A stretch of DNA of 64,000 bases, taken from Desulfovermiculus halophilus DSM 18834. Its GTDB lineage: Bacteria; Desulfobacterota; Desulfovibrionia; Desulfovibrionales; Desulfothermaceae. The notes beneath the pieces were generated by a model. It had not been told where the DNA came from and did not search any database. It saw only the letters and a list, made by a program, of their open reading frames with translations. Numbering within the stretch: the stretch's first letter is position 1; the number at the start of each line of letters is the position of its first letter. The translations under genes and the position numbers were made by a program. This document shows, one piece after another, positions 51,148-61,022 of the stretch. Where the stretch lies: assembly GCF_000620765.1 (NCBI RefSeq), contig NZ_JIAK01000009.1:62001-126000 (forward strand). Direction: 5' to 3'.

Positions 51148-51476
51148 GCATAGAAAAAAAAGGGCAGGCCTGCATCCTCCGCTATTCAGGGGAGCTGACC
51201 CTGGAGGTTATAGACAGCCTGAAGGACGAGATCGAGGGGTATCTCAGCGGAGATGACTGCATGGTCCTGGTCATGGATCTGTCCCAGACGGTGTTCCTGG
51301 ACAGCTCCGGCATAGGGTTTCTGGTCCATATCAACAATCGCAAGACAACGAAAAACAAGGAGTTCTACCTCCTGGCCCCCTCACCTCAAGTCCGCAAGAC
51401 ATTGAACCTGGTCAAGCTGATTGATTTTTTTCATATCCTGGAACAGGAGGACGAAATCCCGGAGGGAAATCTCTGA
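51135..51476 (+). CDS. STAS-domain anti-anti-sigma-like protein
   Basis: A 113-residue STAS protein starting at ATG 51135, overlapping the kinase stop by 13 nt. The phosphorylation site region is MDLSQTVFLDSSGIGFLVHI, with serine in DSSG at the expected position. With the two upstream genes this makes a phosphatase/kinase/antagonist set like RsbU-RsbW-RsbV or SpoIIE-SpoIIAB-SpoIIAA. The order (phosphatase, kinase, antagonist) is unusual relative to the B. subtilis operons. It converges with trkH, leaving a gap of only 6 nt. Confidence 0.92.
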   Translation: MERMSIEKKGQACILRYSGELTLEVIDSLKDEIEGYLSGDDCMVLVMDLSQTVFLDSSGIGFLVHINNRKTTKNKEFYLLAPSPQVRKTLNLVKLIDFFHILEQEDEIPEGNL

Positions 51477-51482
51477 GCTTGA

Positions 51483-52931
51483 TCAGCTCTTCCAGAACTC
51501 CCTGCTCAAAACAACGACCACTGTGTATATCTCCAGACGCCCCAGAAGCATGCAAAAGCTCAGGACCCATTTGCCCAGGTCCGGGAGGTGGCCGAAGGTG
51601 TCCGTGGGGCCCACCTCCCCCAGGCCGGGGCCGATATTGCTGATGCAGGCGATAACCGCCCCGAAGCTGGTCAGCATATCCACATCCAGGGCAGTCAAAA
51701 TGCATACGGCAATGGCGGTCAGAGCCAGATAGAGAAGAAAAAAACCGACAATGCCGCTTATGATCTCATCTGATACGCCTTTCCCCCCCAGTTTGACCGG
51801 GACGACTGCCCGGGGATGGACCAGACGCATGATTTCCCGCTGAACCTGCTTGATCAGGACGATCAGGCGCATGCACTTCACCCCCCCGGCTGTGGACCCG
51901 GCGCTGCCGCCCACGATCATGCACACAACCAGCAGAAACTGTACTAAAGGACCCCAGAGCTCGTAGTCCGCCGTTCCATAGCCTGTGGTGGTAATAATGG
52001 ACACCACCTGAAACAGGCCAAAACGCAGGGATTGGCCCAGACTGGAATAGACAGCACCATATATGCTCAGGGTGACGACCAGGCCAGCCCCCAGGGTAGC
52101 CAGGAGATAGAACCTGAACTCCGGGCTCTGCCACCAGGCGGACGGCCTGCCCTGCAGGAGCCGAAAATGCAGGGCGAAGTTCACCCCGGCCAAAAACATA
52201 AAGACCGTGATCACCGTGTCGATATACACACTGTTGTAGTGCCCGATTGATGCGTTTTTCGGGGAGAACCCCCCGGTGGGCATGGTGGTGAAGGTGTGGT
52301 GCAGGGAATCAAGAACCGGCATCCCCCCGGCCAGAAGGAACCCAAACTCCAAGACGGAAAGCAGAAGATACACCTGCCACAGCAGCTTGGCCGTATCCCG
52401 AACCCGGGGACGAAGCTTATCCGGCGTCGGCCCCGGAACTTCGGCCTTGTACAGCTGCATCCCCCCAACTCCCAAAAAGGGCAGGATAGCCAGGGACAGA
52501 AGGACAATGCCCATGCCGCCCATCCACTGGGTCTGGCTCCGCCAGAGAAGAATGCCTGCCGGCAAGGCTTCAATGTCCTCGAGAACTGTGGATCCAGTGG
52601 TGGTAAACCCTGAAAATGTCTCAAAAATGCAGTTCGTAACCCCGGAAATGCTGCCGCTGAGCCAGAAAGGCAGGGCCCCGAACAGCCCGGCCCCTATCCA
52701 TCCCAGAGCGACAATGCACATCCCCTCCCGATGGGTGACCGTGTGCCCTTTATCCATCCGAAAGGCGAGAAAGAGCCCACCCCCTGCCGCTGTACTGATC
52801 AGCATGGAGTGCAGAAAAGAGATCGCCGACCCGTCGTGCAGGCCCAGAGAAACCCCCAGAGGAAGGAGCATGGCCAGGCCGACAAGGAGCACAACCAGGC
52901 CGACGATCTTGAAGATAAAAGGCCAGCGCAT
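51483..52931 (-). CDS. trkH: Potassium uptake protein TrkH
   Basis: The membrane subunit of the Trk potassium system, 482 residues with many hydrophobic segments arranged in four M1-P-M2 repeats. Filter-like glycines occur, for example, in SGFTTTGSTVLEDI, TMPTGGFSPKNASIG, TTTGYGTADYELWG and ISNIGPGLGEVGP. It lies 5 nt after trkA and is translated after it, giving a complete K+ channel with its NAD-binding ring. The 3' end converges with the STAS gene. The conserved VGLAMLLPLG region marks the N-terminus. Confidence 0.96.
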   Translation of the reverse strand: MRWPFIFKIVGLVVLLVGLAMLLPLGVSLGLHDGSAISFLHSMLISTAAGGGLFLAFRMDKGHTVTHREGMCIVALGWIGAGLFGALPFWLSGSISGVTNCIFETFSGFTTTGSTVLEDIEALPAGILLWRSQTQWMGGMGIVLLSLAILPFLGVGGMQLYKAEVPGPTPDKLRPRVRDTAKLLWQVYLLLSVLEFGFLLAGGMPVLDSLHHTFTTMPTGGFSPKNASIGHYNSVYIDTVITVFMFLAGVNFALHFRLLQGRPSAWWQSPEFRFYLLATLGAGLVVTLSIYGAVYSSLGQSLRFGLFQVVSIITTTGYGTADYELWGPLVQFLLVVCMIVGGSAGSTAGGVKCMRLIVLIKQVQREIMRLVHPRAVVPVKLGGKGVSDEIISGIVGFFLLYLALTAIAVCILTALDVDMLTSFGAVIACISNIGPGLGEVGPTDTFGHLPDLGKWVLSFCMLLGRLEIYTVVVVLSREFWKS

Positions 52932-52936
52932 AGATG

Positions 52937-54280
52937 CTAGGTTATTTTCTTTTCTACGTCAGAGATGTGTTTGCTGGTGGACATGATCATCACCCGATCC
53001 TGGGGCTGGATCACGCTCTCTCCGGTGGGAATGATCACCTCCTCCCCCCGGACCAGACAGAGGACAATCGCCCCGGAGGGAAAGTCGAGATCCTTGATCG
53101 GCCGCCCGACCAGGGGGGAATCCTCTCGGGCTACGACTTCCATGGCTTCGGCATCTTCCTTGATGGAGATGCTGGAAATAACCGTACCGTGACGGACATG
53201 ACGCAAGATGCTGTTTGCAGCGGACAATCTGGGGCTGACGATGTGCTCCAGCCCCACGGCCCGTATAAGCGGCAGATACGCGAACTTGTTTATCCTGGTT
53301 ACTGTCAACCGCGCCCCCAGGCTTTTGGCCAAGAGAGAGCACAGGACGTTGTTTTCCTCATCCCCGGTTACGCTGATCACAACATCCATGCTCCCCACGT
53401 TCTCTTCTGTCAACAGCCGCTGATCGGATCCTTCACCCTGCAGGACAATGGTCCGGCTTAGATTGTGGGCTAAGAACTCACACCGTTCCCGGTCGCTGTC
53501 CATGATCTTGATCTGCAGCCCCTTCTTCTGCTCCAGGCTCTGGGCCAGCTTGAACCCGATATTCCCGCCCCCGATGATCAGCACTTTGTGCTGAGGCTCC
53601 GTACTGGCCCCGAATGCGGTAAGAACCTCCTGCACATCCTCATGGGCGCAGACGAAGTAGACCATGTCTCCGGGCAGCACCTGATGGGAGCCGGCGGGAA
53701 TGATCAGACTCTCCCCCCGGACTATGGCCGCGACAATAAAGCGGGCCACCCCGACAGCCTGCTTCAGGTCAGCCAGAGTCATTCCGGCCAACGGGCAGTT
53801 CTCTCGAATCCACAATCCAGCCAGGGTGATATTGACGTCTGAAAATTCACTGACCTCGGCGGCACCCGGGGTTCCCATCAATCGCTCGATAGAGCCTATG
53901 ACTTCCTGCTCCGGATTGATAACGATGTCGATATGCAAGTCGGAAGCCAGGATGTCCTTGTAATCCGTATATTCTGGATTCCGGATCCGGGCCACCTTGG
54001 TCAGCCGGGGAGCCAGGATATTGCTGAACGTACAGGCAATGAGGTTGATCTCATCGCTGTCGGTAACAGCCAGCATGATCTGGGCATTCTTGACCCCAGC
54101 GGCTTCCAGTACCCGGGGGCTGCTCCCCGATCCGAGGACAGTCTCCACATCCAGGCGCTCAGCCACCCGCTCCAGCACCTCTTCATTGCGGTCAATGATC
54201 ACCACATCCTTGTTTTCAGCCGCCAGCCGGCGGGCGATGTGGAAACCAACCTCTCCGGCACCTATGATAATGATCCGCAT
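52937..54280 (-). CDS. trkA: Trk system potassium uptake protein TrkA
   Basis: A peripheral regulatory subunit (447 residues) with two RCK halves. Each begins with a Rossmann NAD-binding loop: IIIGAGEVGFHIARRLA and later LIIGGGNIGFKLAQSLE. The TrkA-C regions after each are recognisable (PLAGMTLADLKQAVGVARF; SPLVGRPIKDLDFPSGAIV). It controls TrkH gating in response to NAD(H) and ATP. The ATG at 54280 starts the trkA-trkH operon, divergent from the phasin-like gene across 181 nt. Confidence 0.97.
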   Translation of the reverse strand: MRIIIIGAGEVGFHIARRLAAENKDVVIIDRNEEVLERVAERLDVETVLGSGSSPRVLEAAGVKNAQIMLAVTDSDEINLIACTFSNILAPRLTKVARIRNPEYTDYKDILASDLHIDIVINPEQEVIGSIERLMGTPGAAEVSEFSDVNITLAGLWIRENCPLAGMTLADLKQAVGVARFIVAAIVRGESLIIPAGSHQVLPGDMVYFVCAHEDVQEVLTAFGASTEPQHKVLIIGGGNIGFKLAQSLEQKKGLQIKIMDSDRERCEFLAHNLSRTIVLQGEGSDQRLLTEENVGSMDVVISVTGDEENNVLCSLLAKSLGARLTVTRINKFAYLPLIRAVGLEHIVSPRLSAANSILRHVRHGTVISSISIKEDAEAMEVVAREDSPLVGRPIKDLDFPSGAIVLCLVRGEEVIIPTGESVIQPQDRVMIMSTSKHISDVEKKIT

Positions 54281-54461
54281 TTGAGCATACTCCCGGATTC
54301 ACTGCTAACTTTATGTTGAAGATGAAAAAATTTTGCCGTAGGATACATAGTGCATAGAATGCCGCGGCATACACCATTGACGGGCTGCATTCAGGGTCCG
54401 CGCATGTGCTTGTGGCTGTTGTATGCAGTCTGAGTAGCAACAGATCAAAGGAGTTGTCCAC

Positions 54462-54839
54462 ATGAGGGAACTGGCAAGAAAAATGGCCTTGGCCAGCTTA
54501 GGCACTGCCGTGGTCTCCACCGCCAAGGTGCGGGAAACCATGCAGACTCTGGTTCAGCAGGGCAAGCTGACCACAGAAGAAGCCGAACGCTTTACACACC
54601 AAATGTGCGAGACCGGAGAGAAGGAAATGAAGGACATGAAGCAGCACCTCAACGAAGGATTGGAACGCGTAACCAAGGGTATGCACCTGGCGCAGGCCGA
54701 AGAAGTTGAGCAGCTGCGGCACAGAGTGGATAACCTGGAAAAGCGCCTGAGCCTCCTGGAGGACCAGCTGACCCCGACTCCAGCCAGCGCAGGGCCGGCG
54801 TTTCCGGAGCAGGAGCCCTCTGATCCGGGCGGAGAATAG
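54462..54839 (+). CDS. Phasin-like coiled-coil protein
   Basis: A 125-residue cytoplasmic protein. It starts with a short hydrophobic/amphipathic segment (LARKMALASLGTAVVSTAKV), then a long coiled coil from about 25 to 105 (QTLVQQGKLTTEEAERFTHQ; EEVEQLRHRVDNLEKRLSLLE), and ends in a Pro/Ala-rich tail. The pattern resembles phasin/PhaI-type granule-associated proteins and Desulfovibrio proteins annotated as such, but no polyhydroxyalkanoate genes are nearby. AAAGGAG precedes the ATG. It may be co-expressed with the ubiB gene 51 nt downstream. Confidence 0.62.
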   Translation: MRELARKMALASLGTAVVSTAKVRETMQTLVQQGKLTTEEAERFTHQMCETGEKEMKDMKQHLNEGLERVTKGMHLAQAEEVEQLRHRVDNLEKRLSLLEDQLTPTPASAGPAFPEQEPSDPGGE

Positions 54840-54890
54840 GCCCGGCCCCGGCCATTTTTATTGTGACCCTTGACCTGCAAGGACGGCCTC

Positions 54891-56549
54891 TTGGATCTGC
54901 ATACCCTCTCCAGACTGAACCGGTTCAAGGAAATCTCCTTTACCCTGATCAAATACGGGTTTGGGGATCTCTTGTCCCGCCTCGATCTGCCGGACAAGCT
55001 CATTTTCTCCAAACCGAGCAGGAAAAGCCCCCGCTCTGAGGACAATACCTGGAAACGGATTCGATATGTGCTGACCGACCTGGGACCGACATTTGTCAAG
55101 TTCGGGCAAATCCTCAGCCTGCGGACCGACCTTCTGCCTCCTGACCTGGCCAGGGAGCTGAGCCGTCTGCAGGACGAGGTCCAAACCGAAAGCTGGGAAG
55201 CCATATCCACCCAGATTGAAAGCAATCTGGAGCGTCCCTTGGATCAGGTATTCGCCTACATAGAACCCGAACCCATGGCTGCGGCCTCATTGGCCCAGGT
55301 GCACAGAGCTCTTTTGGCCGCGGACAAAACAGTGGTCGCGGTCAAGGTTCAGCGGCCGGGGATCGAGCAAGTCATCCGCAACGATCTGGACATAATGGCC
55401 GGTTTGGCCAGACAGATCCACGAACGGATCGAGTCCATGGCTCTGTACGATCTCCCCGGCCTGGTCCGCGAGCTGCGGCACATGCTCCTGCGCGAACTGG
55501 ACTTTGAACGCGAGGCCAGAAACATTCGCCTGGCTCAGTCCAACTTCCAGGGGCACGCCTATATCAGATTTCCCCGCGTATTCTCGGAGTTCAGCACCTC
55601 CAAGGTCTTGATCATGGAGCTGGTTCACGGGACCAAGCTCCGCGATGTGGGCTCCCTGCCCCCGGACAAGCGTCTTTTATTAGCCCAAAACGGACTGCGC
55701 GCGTCCCTCAAGCAGATTTTGGAAGACGGCTTTTTTCATGCCGACCCCCATCCAGGCAATATTTTCGTCATGGACGACGGGACGTTCACCATGCTGGATT
55801 GGGGCATGGTCGGCAGGCTGACTCCGGAGACCCGGCTCAAGCTCATCACCCTGCTGGAAGGAATCGTGGACCGGGACAGCGAAATGGTCCTCGAGATCCT
55901 CCTTGATTTTTCCGAGCAGGAAACCGGGGTGGATATCGACAATCTGCACCGGGACATCATTGATCTCCTGGACGACTATTACTCCCTGCCCCTGGCGGAG
56001 ATAAACATTGGACAGCTCCTCTCCGCCATCACCTCTGTGCTGCATCAGTACAGGATCCGGATCAAGTCCGACCTGGCCATCATGATCAAGGCCATGGTCA
56101 CCAGTGAGGGATCCGCCCGGCTCCTGTATCCGGACCTGGATGTGGTGGCCGAGGCCAAGCCCTTTGTCCGGCGCATAGCCCTGAGCAAGTATTCACCCGC
56201 CTATATTCAGCGACAACTGCGAAAAGGGCTGAGCAACGCCCTGAAGATGCAGAAGGAGTTCCCCCGCCAGGCCACAACCATACTGAACAAGCTTGAAGAT
56301 GACCAGCTGTCCATCAGGTTTGAACACAGGAACCTGGAGGGAATGCGCCTGACCCTGGACCGGATAGCGAACCGTCTGACCCTGGGCATCATCACCGGGG
56401 CCATGGTCATCGGCTCATCCATGATCATCACCACTGGGGTCCGGCCGCTGCTCTTCGGCTATCCCGCCCTGGGGCTCATCGGCTATCTTCTCTCGGCCTG
56501 TGTGGGCATCTGGCTGGGCATCGACATCTTGCGGCGCAAACGAATGTAA
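54891..56549 (+). CDS. ubiB: UbiB/ABC1-family atypical kinase-like ATPase
   Basis: A 552-residue ABC1 protein. The TTG start at 54891 is chosen because AAGGA ends 7 nt upstream; a TTG seven codons earlier has no ribosome site. The KxGQ signature and substrate-blocking helix appear as DLGPTFVKFGQILSLRTDLLPPDLARELSRLQDEV, followed by the A-rich loop AAASLAQVHRA and the kinase motifs HADPHPGNIFV and MLDWGMVG. Two C-terminal transmembrane segments (LGIITGAMVIGSSMIITTGV; ALGLIGYLLSACVGIWLGI) anchor it. In bacteria UbiB acts in quinone biosynthesis or lipid trafficking; sulfate reducers use menaquinone. It is followed 14 nt later by an HD gene. Confidence 0.93.
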   Translation: MDLHTLSRLNRFKEISFTLIKYGFGDLLSRLDLPDKLIFSKPSRKSPRSEDNTWKRIRYVLTDLGPTFVKFGQILSLRTDLLPPDLARELSRLQDEVQTESWEAISTQIESNLERPLDQVFAYIEPEPMAAASLAQVHRALLAADKTVVAVKVQRPGIEQVIRNDLDIMAGLARQIHERIESMALYDLPGLVRELRHMLLRELDFEREARNIRLAQSNFQGHAYIRFPRVFSEFSTSKVLIMELVHGTKLRDVGSLPPDKRLLLAQNGLRASLKQILEDGFFHADPHPGNIFVMDDGTFTMLDWGMVGRLTPETRLKLITLLEGIVDRDSEMVLEILLDFSEQETGVDIDNLHRDIIDLLDDYYSLPLAEINIGQLLSAITSVLHQYRIRIKSDLAIMIKAMVTSEGSARLLYPDLDVVAEAKPFVRRIALSKYSPAYIQRQLRKGLSNALKMQKEFPRQATTILNKLEDDQLSIRFEHRNLEGMRLTLDRIANRLTLGIITGAMVIGSSMIITTGVRPLLFGYPALGLIGYLLSACVGIWLGIDILRRKRM

Positions 56550-56563
56550 CCCGGAGCGAGGCT

Positions 56564-57127
56564 ATGGATCGACACGCGGCACGAAAACTGCTTGATTCCC
56601 ATTTGCAGGAGAAGAGTCTTATCAACCACAGCCTGGAGACCGAAGCGGTCATGCTGGGCCTGGCCAGGCACCTGGGGGCAGACCCGGATCTGTGGGGCAT
56701 AACCGGCCTGCTTCATGATCTGGACTTTGAGCAGACCAGGGAGAATCCGGCTGAGCACGGCCTTATCGCGGCCAAAGAGCTGGAGCATGCCTTGGCGCCG
56801 GAAGCGGTGCAGGCCATAGCCGCCCACAACTGCGAAATGAACGGGACGTCTGCCCAAAGTACCCTGGATTATGCCCTGCGCTGCGCCGAAACCGTCACCG
56901 GCCTGATTTCGGCCAACGCCCTGGTCCGTCCGGAAGGCATGCAGGACATGAAGCCCAAGAGCCTGAAAAAGAAAATGAAGGACAAAAGCTTTGCTGCCAA
57001 CGTAGACCGGGAACGGATCAGGGAATGCCAGCATATCGGCCTGGAGCTGGGAGAGTTTCTTCAGATCGCCATCACCGCCATGCAGGACATAGCACCGGAC
57101 GTGGGGCTGGACAGATCTGCGGATTGA
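56564..57127 (+). CDS. HD-domain phosphohydrolase family protein
   Basis: A 187-residue protein with the HD metal-binding series: H in LINHSLETEAVMLG, HD in GLLHDLDFEQTRENPAEHG and a further acidic residue near CAETVTGLI. The layout matches predicted HDIG-type nucleotide or RNA phosphohydrolases of anaerobes; the substrate is unknown. It starts 14 nt after the ubiB stop on the same strand with GAGCGAGG upstream, so it is probably in the same operon. The tRNA-Ala promoter lies downstream. Confidence 0.85.
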   Translation: MDRHAARKLLDSHLQEKSLINHSLETEAVMLGLARHLGADPDLWGITGLLHDLDFEQTRENPAEHGLIAAKELEHALAPEAVQAIAAHNCEMNGTSAQSTLDYALRCAETVTGLISANALVRPEGMQDMKPKSLKKKMKDKSFAANVDRERIRECQHIGLELGEFLQIAITAMQDIAPDVGLDRSAD

Positions 57128-57219
57128 CTGCAGGGCGTATCTGCAGGGTTTTGTCCGGATCCGTCAGGCCCAGTGCCTGCAGAGCTCAAAAAGCATACCT
57201 GGCCCCGGCCTTGTCCTTC

Positions 57220-57249
57220 TTGACAGCAGGGCAGGCTCGGGTGTACAGA
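57220..57249 (+). promoter_or_regulatory. Sigma-70-type promoter of tRNA-Ala
   Basis: TTGACA at 57220-57225 and TACAGA at 57244-57249 have 18-nt spacing. A start near 57256 would leave a 20-nt leader before the tRNA. Confidence 0.72.
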
Positions 57250-57275
57250 AACTTCCTTTAGGAAATTGAATTGCT

Positions 57276-57351
57276 GGGGGTGTAGCTCAGCTGGGAGAGC
57301 GCAGCGTTCGCAACGCTGAGGTCAGGGGTTCGATCCCCCTCACCTCCACCA
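57276..57351 (+). tRNA. tRNA-Ala (CGC)
   Basis: A 76-nt cloverleaf with acceptor GGGGGTG/CACCTCC, anticodon stem CAGCG/CGCTG with loop TTCGCAA (anticodon CGC, reading GCG), T arm AGGGGTTCGATCCCCCT and encoded CCA. It stands alone with its own promoter and terminator. Confidence 0.97.
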
Positions 57352-57360
57352 GGAAAATCA

Positions 57361-57395
57361 AGGGGTTGCAAAGCCGATTTTGCAGCCCCTTTTTT
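57361..57395 (+). terminator. Intrinsic terminator of tRNA-Ala
   Basis: A 12-bp stem, AGGGGTTGCAAA at 57361-57372 and TTTGCAGCCCCT at 57379-57390 (one T-G pair), is followed by a run of T to 57395. The reverse side could also stop the convergent homocysteine methyltransferase transcript. Confidence 0.9.
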
Positions 57396-57406
57396 AATTT
57401 CCCAAC

Positions 57407-58348
57407 CTACTCCGAACCAGCTGCACCTTTTTGCACCAGATACCGAAGGTGCTGTTCGCCCGTACCACAGCATCCGCCGAGAATTGTAAGTCCCCAGCGC
57501 CGATGCAGGTCAAGCATGCGGTCCCCCCAATCCTCAAGGGGATCGGCCTGGATCGTCTGCGCCCTGTCCAGCTCCTGATGATCCTGGGACGAGGCATTGG
57601 CCTGAATGCCGAAAAGCCGGGCCATAACCCTGCCCGTTTCCTCTTGTGGACGAAAGAAGGACGGATACGAACAATTGATCATATAGCCGGCCGGAGGTGG
57701 CGAGCATTCGGCGTCGATTCGCTGTATTGCCTGATCCAGCGAAAAACCGTCCAGAATCTTTCCCTCCCTGTTCAGAACAAAGCTGACAATAGAGGGGATT
57801 CCGGTTTTGGTCATGGCCTGAGCCAATCCGACCGCCTCCTCAACCGCCGGCAGTGTGGCGGCCATAAGGTAGTCAACTCCGGCCAGGGCCAGCTCCTCGG
57901 CCTGCCAGGCATGGAAGGCTGCAGCCGTCTTGGCGTCCAGGGACATCTCCGGCCTGTAGGCATCTCCACATGGTCCAAGCAATCCGCCGATACAGATCGG
58001 TCGATACATTTCCCTCCCCAGCTCCCGGATAAGCCCACGCATAAATCTGACTGCATCCCGGTTAATGGTAGTGGGCGCATGCGCAGACCGGACCATGTCT
58101 TGATTGGTCCTCCATGTGGGTGCGGTCACTAGAAGGGGGACGTCTCCGTCCCGGGCCGCAGCCAGGAATCCGCTGTATATGGCCCTTAATTCCTTCTGAC
58201 CCTTTTGGTCGTAAATACAGGGTGCACACCCAAGATCCTGCTGTACCGCCGTATCGTTTCTGTGGCTGATAAGTTCGCTGACAGCGGCCTCCATCAGGAT
58301 GAATGGATTTTCGGCAACGACAGCCCAAAGCGAATGGCTTGTGTTCAT
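57407..58348 (-). CDS. Homocysteine S-methyltransferase family protein
   Basis: A 313-residue zinc enzyme that transfers a methyl group to a thiol, typically from S-methylmethionine or SAM to homocysteine; BHMT relatives use betaine. The start is ATG 58348, with GGAGAGGGAT upstream; the frame extends 5' through the R4 repeat without conservation. Zinc cysteines are visible: C in [12 protein letters not shown] and the CC pair in [13 protein letters not shown] near the C-terminus. The N-terminus [17 protein letters not shown] fits the family entry, although the usual leading DGG motif is less clear. The methyl donor is not decided by sequence. It converges with tRNA-Ala. Confidence 0.87.
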   Translation of the reverse strand: MNTSHSLWAVVAENPFILMEAAVSELISHRNDTAVQQDLGCAPCIYDQKGQKELRAIYSGFLAAARDGDVPLLVTAPTWRTNQDMVRSAHAPTTINRDAVRFMRGLIRELGREMYRPICIGGLLGPCGDAYRPEMSLDAKTAAAFHAWQAEELALAGVDYLMAATLPAVEEAVGLAQAMTKTGIPSIVSFVLNREGKILDGFSLDQAIQRIDAECSPPPAGYMINCSYPSFFRPQEETGRVMARLFGIQANASSQDHQELDRAQTIQADPLEDWGDRMLDLHRRWGLTILGGCCGTGEQHLRYLVQKGAAGSE

Positions 58349-58679
58349 ATCCCTCTCCGCAGGCCCAAGTTTTGGCTCTTCGACGCAGAAAATGAAATTG
58401 CATGCATAAGAGTTTGCCTTCTCTTCTGTGTGCCGTAAGCGGCAGGCTACGTCGAAGACCCCAAGATTTTCGAAGCATGACCGGCATGCCGCAGCAGATC
58501 GAACTTTGACGACCCTGTCTTGACATCCAGGGCAACAGCTTCCATTTTGATGCCTTTCTTTCAGGGTATGGTCCGGCCCGGACCTGGACATGCTGCTGAG
58601 TCGAAGAGCCTTTGCATGCCTCCTCTCCAGTGTCTTACAGCTTGCCAACGAACGCCCTACCATGTATATGGAGTAAATT
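58349..58679. other. Intergenic region with repeat R4 and the ftsH upstream region
   Basis: A 331-nt gap between divergent genes. Its first third is the R4 element (58374-58447). A TTGACA at 58520-58525 may be the -35 box of an ftsH promoter, but no -10 box with suitable spacing stands out. No small gene or structured RNA was supported. Confidence 0.45.
58374..58447 (+). repeat. R-family mosaic repeat, copy R4
   Basis: A full 74-nt copy from GGCTCTTCGACGCAGAAAAT to GTAAGCGGCAGGC, identical to R2 at 69 of 74 positions by eye. It has the same end and core modules as R2 and lies upstream of the homocysteine methyltransferase start. Confidence 0.9.
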
Positions 58680-60503
58680 ATGATCAAGAAATATGTGCAG
58701 CAAAACAGACAGCTGGTCGTCCTGCTGGCCGTCTTTCTCTTCCTTTTGGGCTGGAGCTATCTGGCCCAGTACACTTCCAGCACAGCCATCAGCTACAGTG
58801 AGTTTCTCGCCCAGGTGGACAAGGGCAACGTAGAACAGATCACGGTTAAAGGCGAAAACATCCACGGCAGGCTGAACACCCCGGCCACCTTCAATGACGC
58901 GTCGTACACCAGCTTTTCAACCTACCTGCCCTCCTTTGGAGATCCGGAGCTGATGTCCAAGCTCAAGCAGCAGGGTGTTCAGGTGAACACTGAACCCAAG
59001 TCAGACCGGATATTATGGTACATCGTCATATCTCTCCTTCCCTTGCTGCTTATTTTCTGGCTCATTTTCATGCAGTACAAACGGATGCAGGGCCAGGGAG
59101 GCGGCCTGTTCAGCATCGGGCAGAACCAGGCCAGACAGTACGATCACAGCCAGGAAAAGACAACCTTTGACGACGTTGCCGGCGCCCAGGAGGCTAAGAT
59201 CGAGCTGCAGGAAGTGGTCGACTACCTGACCGATCCGGACAAAATTCAGGACATGGGGGGCAAGATCCCGAAAGGGATCATGCTGGTCGGCCCTCCCGGC
59301 ACCGGCAAGACCCTTCTGGCCCGGGCCGTGGCCGGTGAAGCCGGGGTGGCTTTTTTCAACATTACCGGCTCGGATTTCATGGAAATGTTTGTCGGGGTGG
59401 GCGCAAAACGGGTCCGCAATCTATTTCAGGATGCACGCAAGAATGCGCCGTGCATTATTTTCATCGACGAGATCGACGCTATCGGCCGCCGCCGGGGAGC
59501 AGGACTCGGTGGCGGGCACGACGAACGGGAGCAGACCCTGAATCAGCTCCTGTCCGAGCTGGACGGATTCGAGGCCCATGAAAACATCATCGTCATGTGC
59601 GCCACCAACAGGCCGGATATCCTGGACCCGGCCCTGAGCCGGCCAGGGCGTTTCGACCGCCGCATCATCGTCGAGCTGCCGTCCACTCAGGACCGGCTGG
59701 AGCTTTTGCATCTGTACACTCGGGAAAAACAGCTTGACGACGAGGTTGATCTCGACCGTCTGGCCCGGGAGACCCAGGGCTTCTCCGGCGCCGATCTGGA
59801 GAACATGCTCAACGAAGCCACCCTCCTGGCGGCCAGGGAGGATAGGGGATCAATCTCCCACGCCGAGATCGAGGCCGCCAGGGACAAGATACTTATGGGC
59901 CTCAAACGGCACGGCCTGGTCATGACCGAAGGTGAAAAGCGGATGGTGGCCTACCACGAAGCCGGTCACTCACTGGTCGGGGCCTTTCTGCCCAACGCAG
60001 ATCCGGTGTACAAGGTTTCAATCGTCCCCAGAAGTCAGTCCATGGGCGCCACTCAGCAGTTCCCTGAACAGGAGCGCTACATCTACCCCCGGGAGTATCT
60101 GCAGGATAAGCTTGCAGTGATGATGGGCGGACGCTGCGCAGAATCTCTGGTCTTTGATACCGCCACCAGCGGTGCGGCCAACGATTTGCAGCAAGCGACC
60201 AAAATGGCCAGGAAGATGGTCCTGGAATGGGGCATGAGCGGCCAGTTTGAGCACATGGCCTTGGGCAGCGCCGGGGAGCAGGTCTTCCTGGGAGAAGAAC
60301 TGGGCAAGGGGAAAGAGTACAGCGAAGCCACCTCCCAGGCCGTGGACAAGGAAGTGGAAACCATCCTCAGAGATGCCTTTGACCGGGCCAGGGACATCCT
60401 CAGCCGGCATCGAAGCGCTCTGGATGATTTGGCCCAGTCCTTGCTCGACCATGAAGAAGTCGCCGGAGAAAAGGTGTACAGCATTGCTGGAATCTCTCGA
60501 TGA
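58680..60503 (+). CDS. ftsH: ATP-dependent membrane metalloprotease FtsH
   Basis: A hexameric AAA+ protease of the inner membrane, 607 residues. Transmembrane segments are at 11-29 and about 111-131, with a periplasmic loop between ([18 protein letters not shown]). The AAA core has Walker A GPPGTGKT (204-211), [15 protein letters not shown], and the arginine-finger [10 protein letters not shown]. The zinc protease site is HEAGH at 426-430. It degrades misfolded membrane proteins and LpxC- or sigma-32-like targets. It is 135 nt upstream of nuoA and followed by no terminator that I could see, so readthrough into nuo is possible. Confidence 0.97.
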   Translation: MIKKYVQQNRQLVVLLAVFLFLLGWSYLAQYTSSTAISYSEFLAQVDKGNVEQITVKGENIHGRLNTPATFNDASYTSFSTYLPSFGDPELMSKLKQQGVQVNTEPKSDRILWYIVISLLPLLLIFWLIFMQYKRMQGQGGGLFSIGQNQARQYDHSQEKTTFDDVAGAQEAKIELQEVVDYLTDPDKIQDMGGKIPKGIMLVGPPGTGKTLLARAVAGEAGVAFFNITGSDFMEMFVGVGAKRVRNLFQDARKNAPCIIFIDEIDAIGRRRGAGLGGGHDEREQTLNQLLSELDGFEAHENIIVMCATNRPDILDPALSRPGRFDRRIIVELPSTQDRLELLHLYTREKQLDDEVDLDRLARETQGFSGADLENMLNEATLLAAREDRGSISHAEIEAARDKILMGLKRHGLVMTEGEKRMVAYHEAGHSLVGAFLPNADPVYKVSIVPRSQSMGATQQFPEQERYIYPREYLQDKLAVMMGGRCAESLVFDTATSGAANDLQQATKMARKMVLEWGMSGQFEHMALGSAGEQVFLGEELGKGKEYSEATSQAVDKEVETILRDAFDRARDILSRHRSALDDLAQSLLDHEEVAGEKVYSIAGISR

Positions 60504-60638
60504 TCCTTGACAAGCTGCCGAAATTTTCATAGGGCCTATCGTGATTTTCATGCACAACCCAGGAGACGGAAAGAGCCAAGACCCCCTGAGCACGGCCTCT
60601 TCCCGTCCCCAATCCTCAACCACAGGGTGTAGGCGGTT

Positions 60639-61022
60639 ATGAGCGTTTCCTGGCTGCATATAGCAATCATCTTCTTCTTTGTTCAGGGCATTCTCCTCTT
60701 TGCCCTTGCCCCCTTTCTGCTTTCCTACCTCCTGGCCCCCAAGTCCCGGGGGGGAGAACTGCGAATGCCCTATGAATGCGGCCTGGCCCCCTATGGATCG
60801 GCCTGGGTCAAGTTCGGAATCAACTATTATTTCTATGCCCTGCTCTTCCTGGCCTTTGACGTGGATGTCTTGTACCTCTTTCCGGTGGCCACAGCCTACT
60901 CCCACGCCCCGGCCCTGCTCGCTTTTATCAAGCTTTTGATCTTTATCCTCATCCTCTTTGCCTCAGTCGTCTATTTTTGGAAGAAAGGAGTCTTCACATG
61001 GCCCAAGAAGATCAAGACATAG
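60639..61022 (+). CDS. nuoA: NADH-quinone oxidoreductase subunit A
   Basis: A 127-residue membrane subunit of respiratory complex I, with three hydrophobic segments (about 8-28, 63-83, 91-112). The family signature [16 protein letters not shown] is at about residues 43-58 and [17 protein letters not shown] forms the conserved helix. It helps connect the quinone site with the proton-pumping arm. Start ATG 60639. Its 3' end overlaps nuoB by 25 nt. Confidence 0.96.
   Translation: MSVSWLHIAIIFFFVQGILLFALAPFLLSYLLAPKSRGGELRMPYECGLAPYGSAWVKFGINYYFYALLFLAFDVDVLYLFPVATAYSHAPALLAFIKLLIFILILFASVVYFWKKGVFTWPKKIKT

Noticed and set aside
58520-58548. Promoter for ftsH starting with TTGACA
   Set aside because: The -35 box is perfect but no -10 hexamer with 16-19 nt spacing was found, so it is mentioned only in the intergenic entry.
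58349-58679. SAM-related riboswitch upstream of the homocysteine methyltransferase gene
   Set aside because: The space is largely the R4 repeat, and no riboswitch core was seen.
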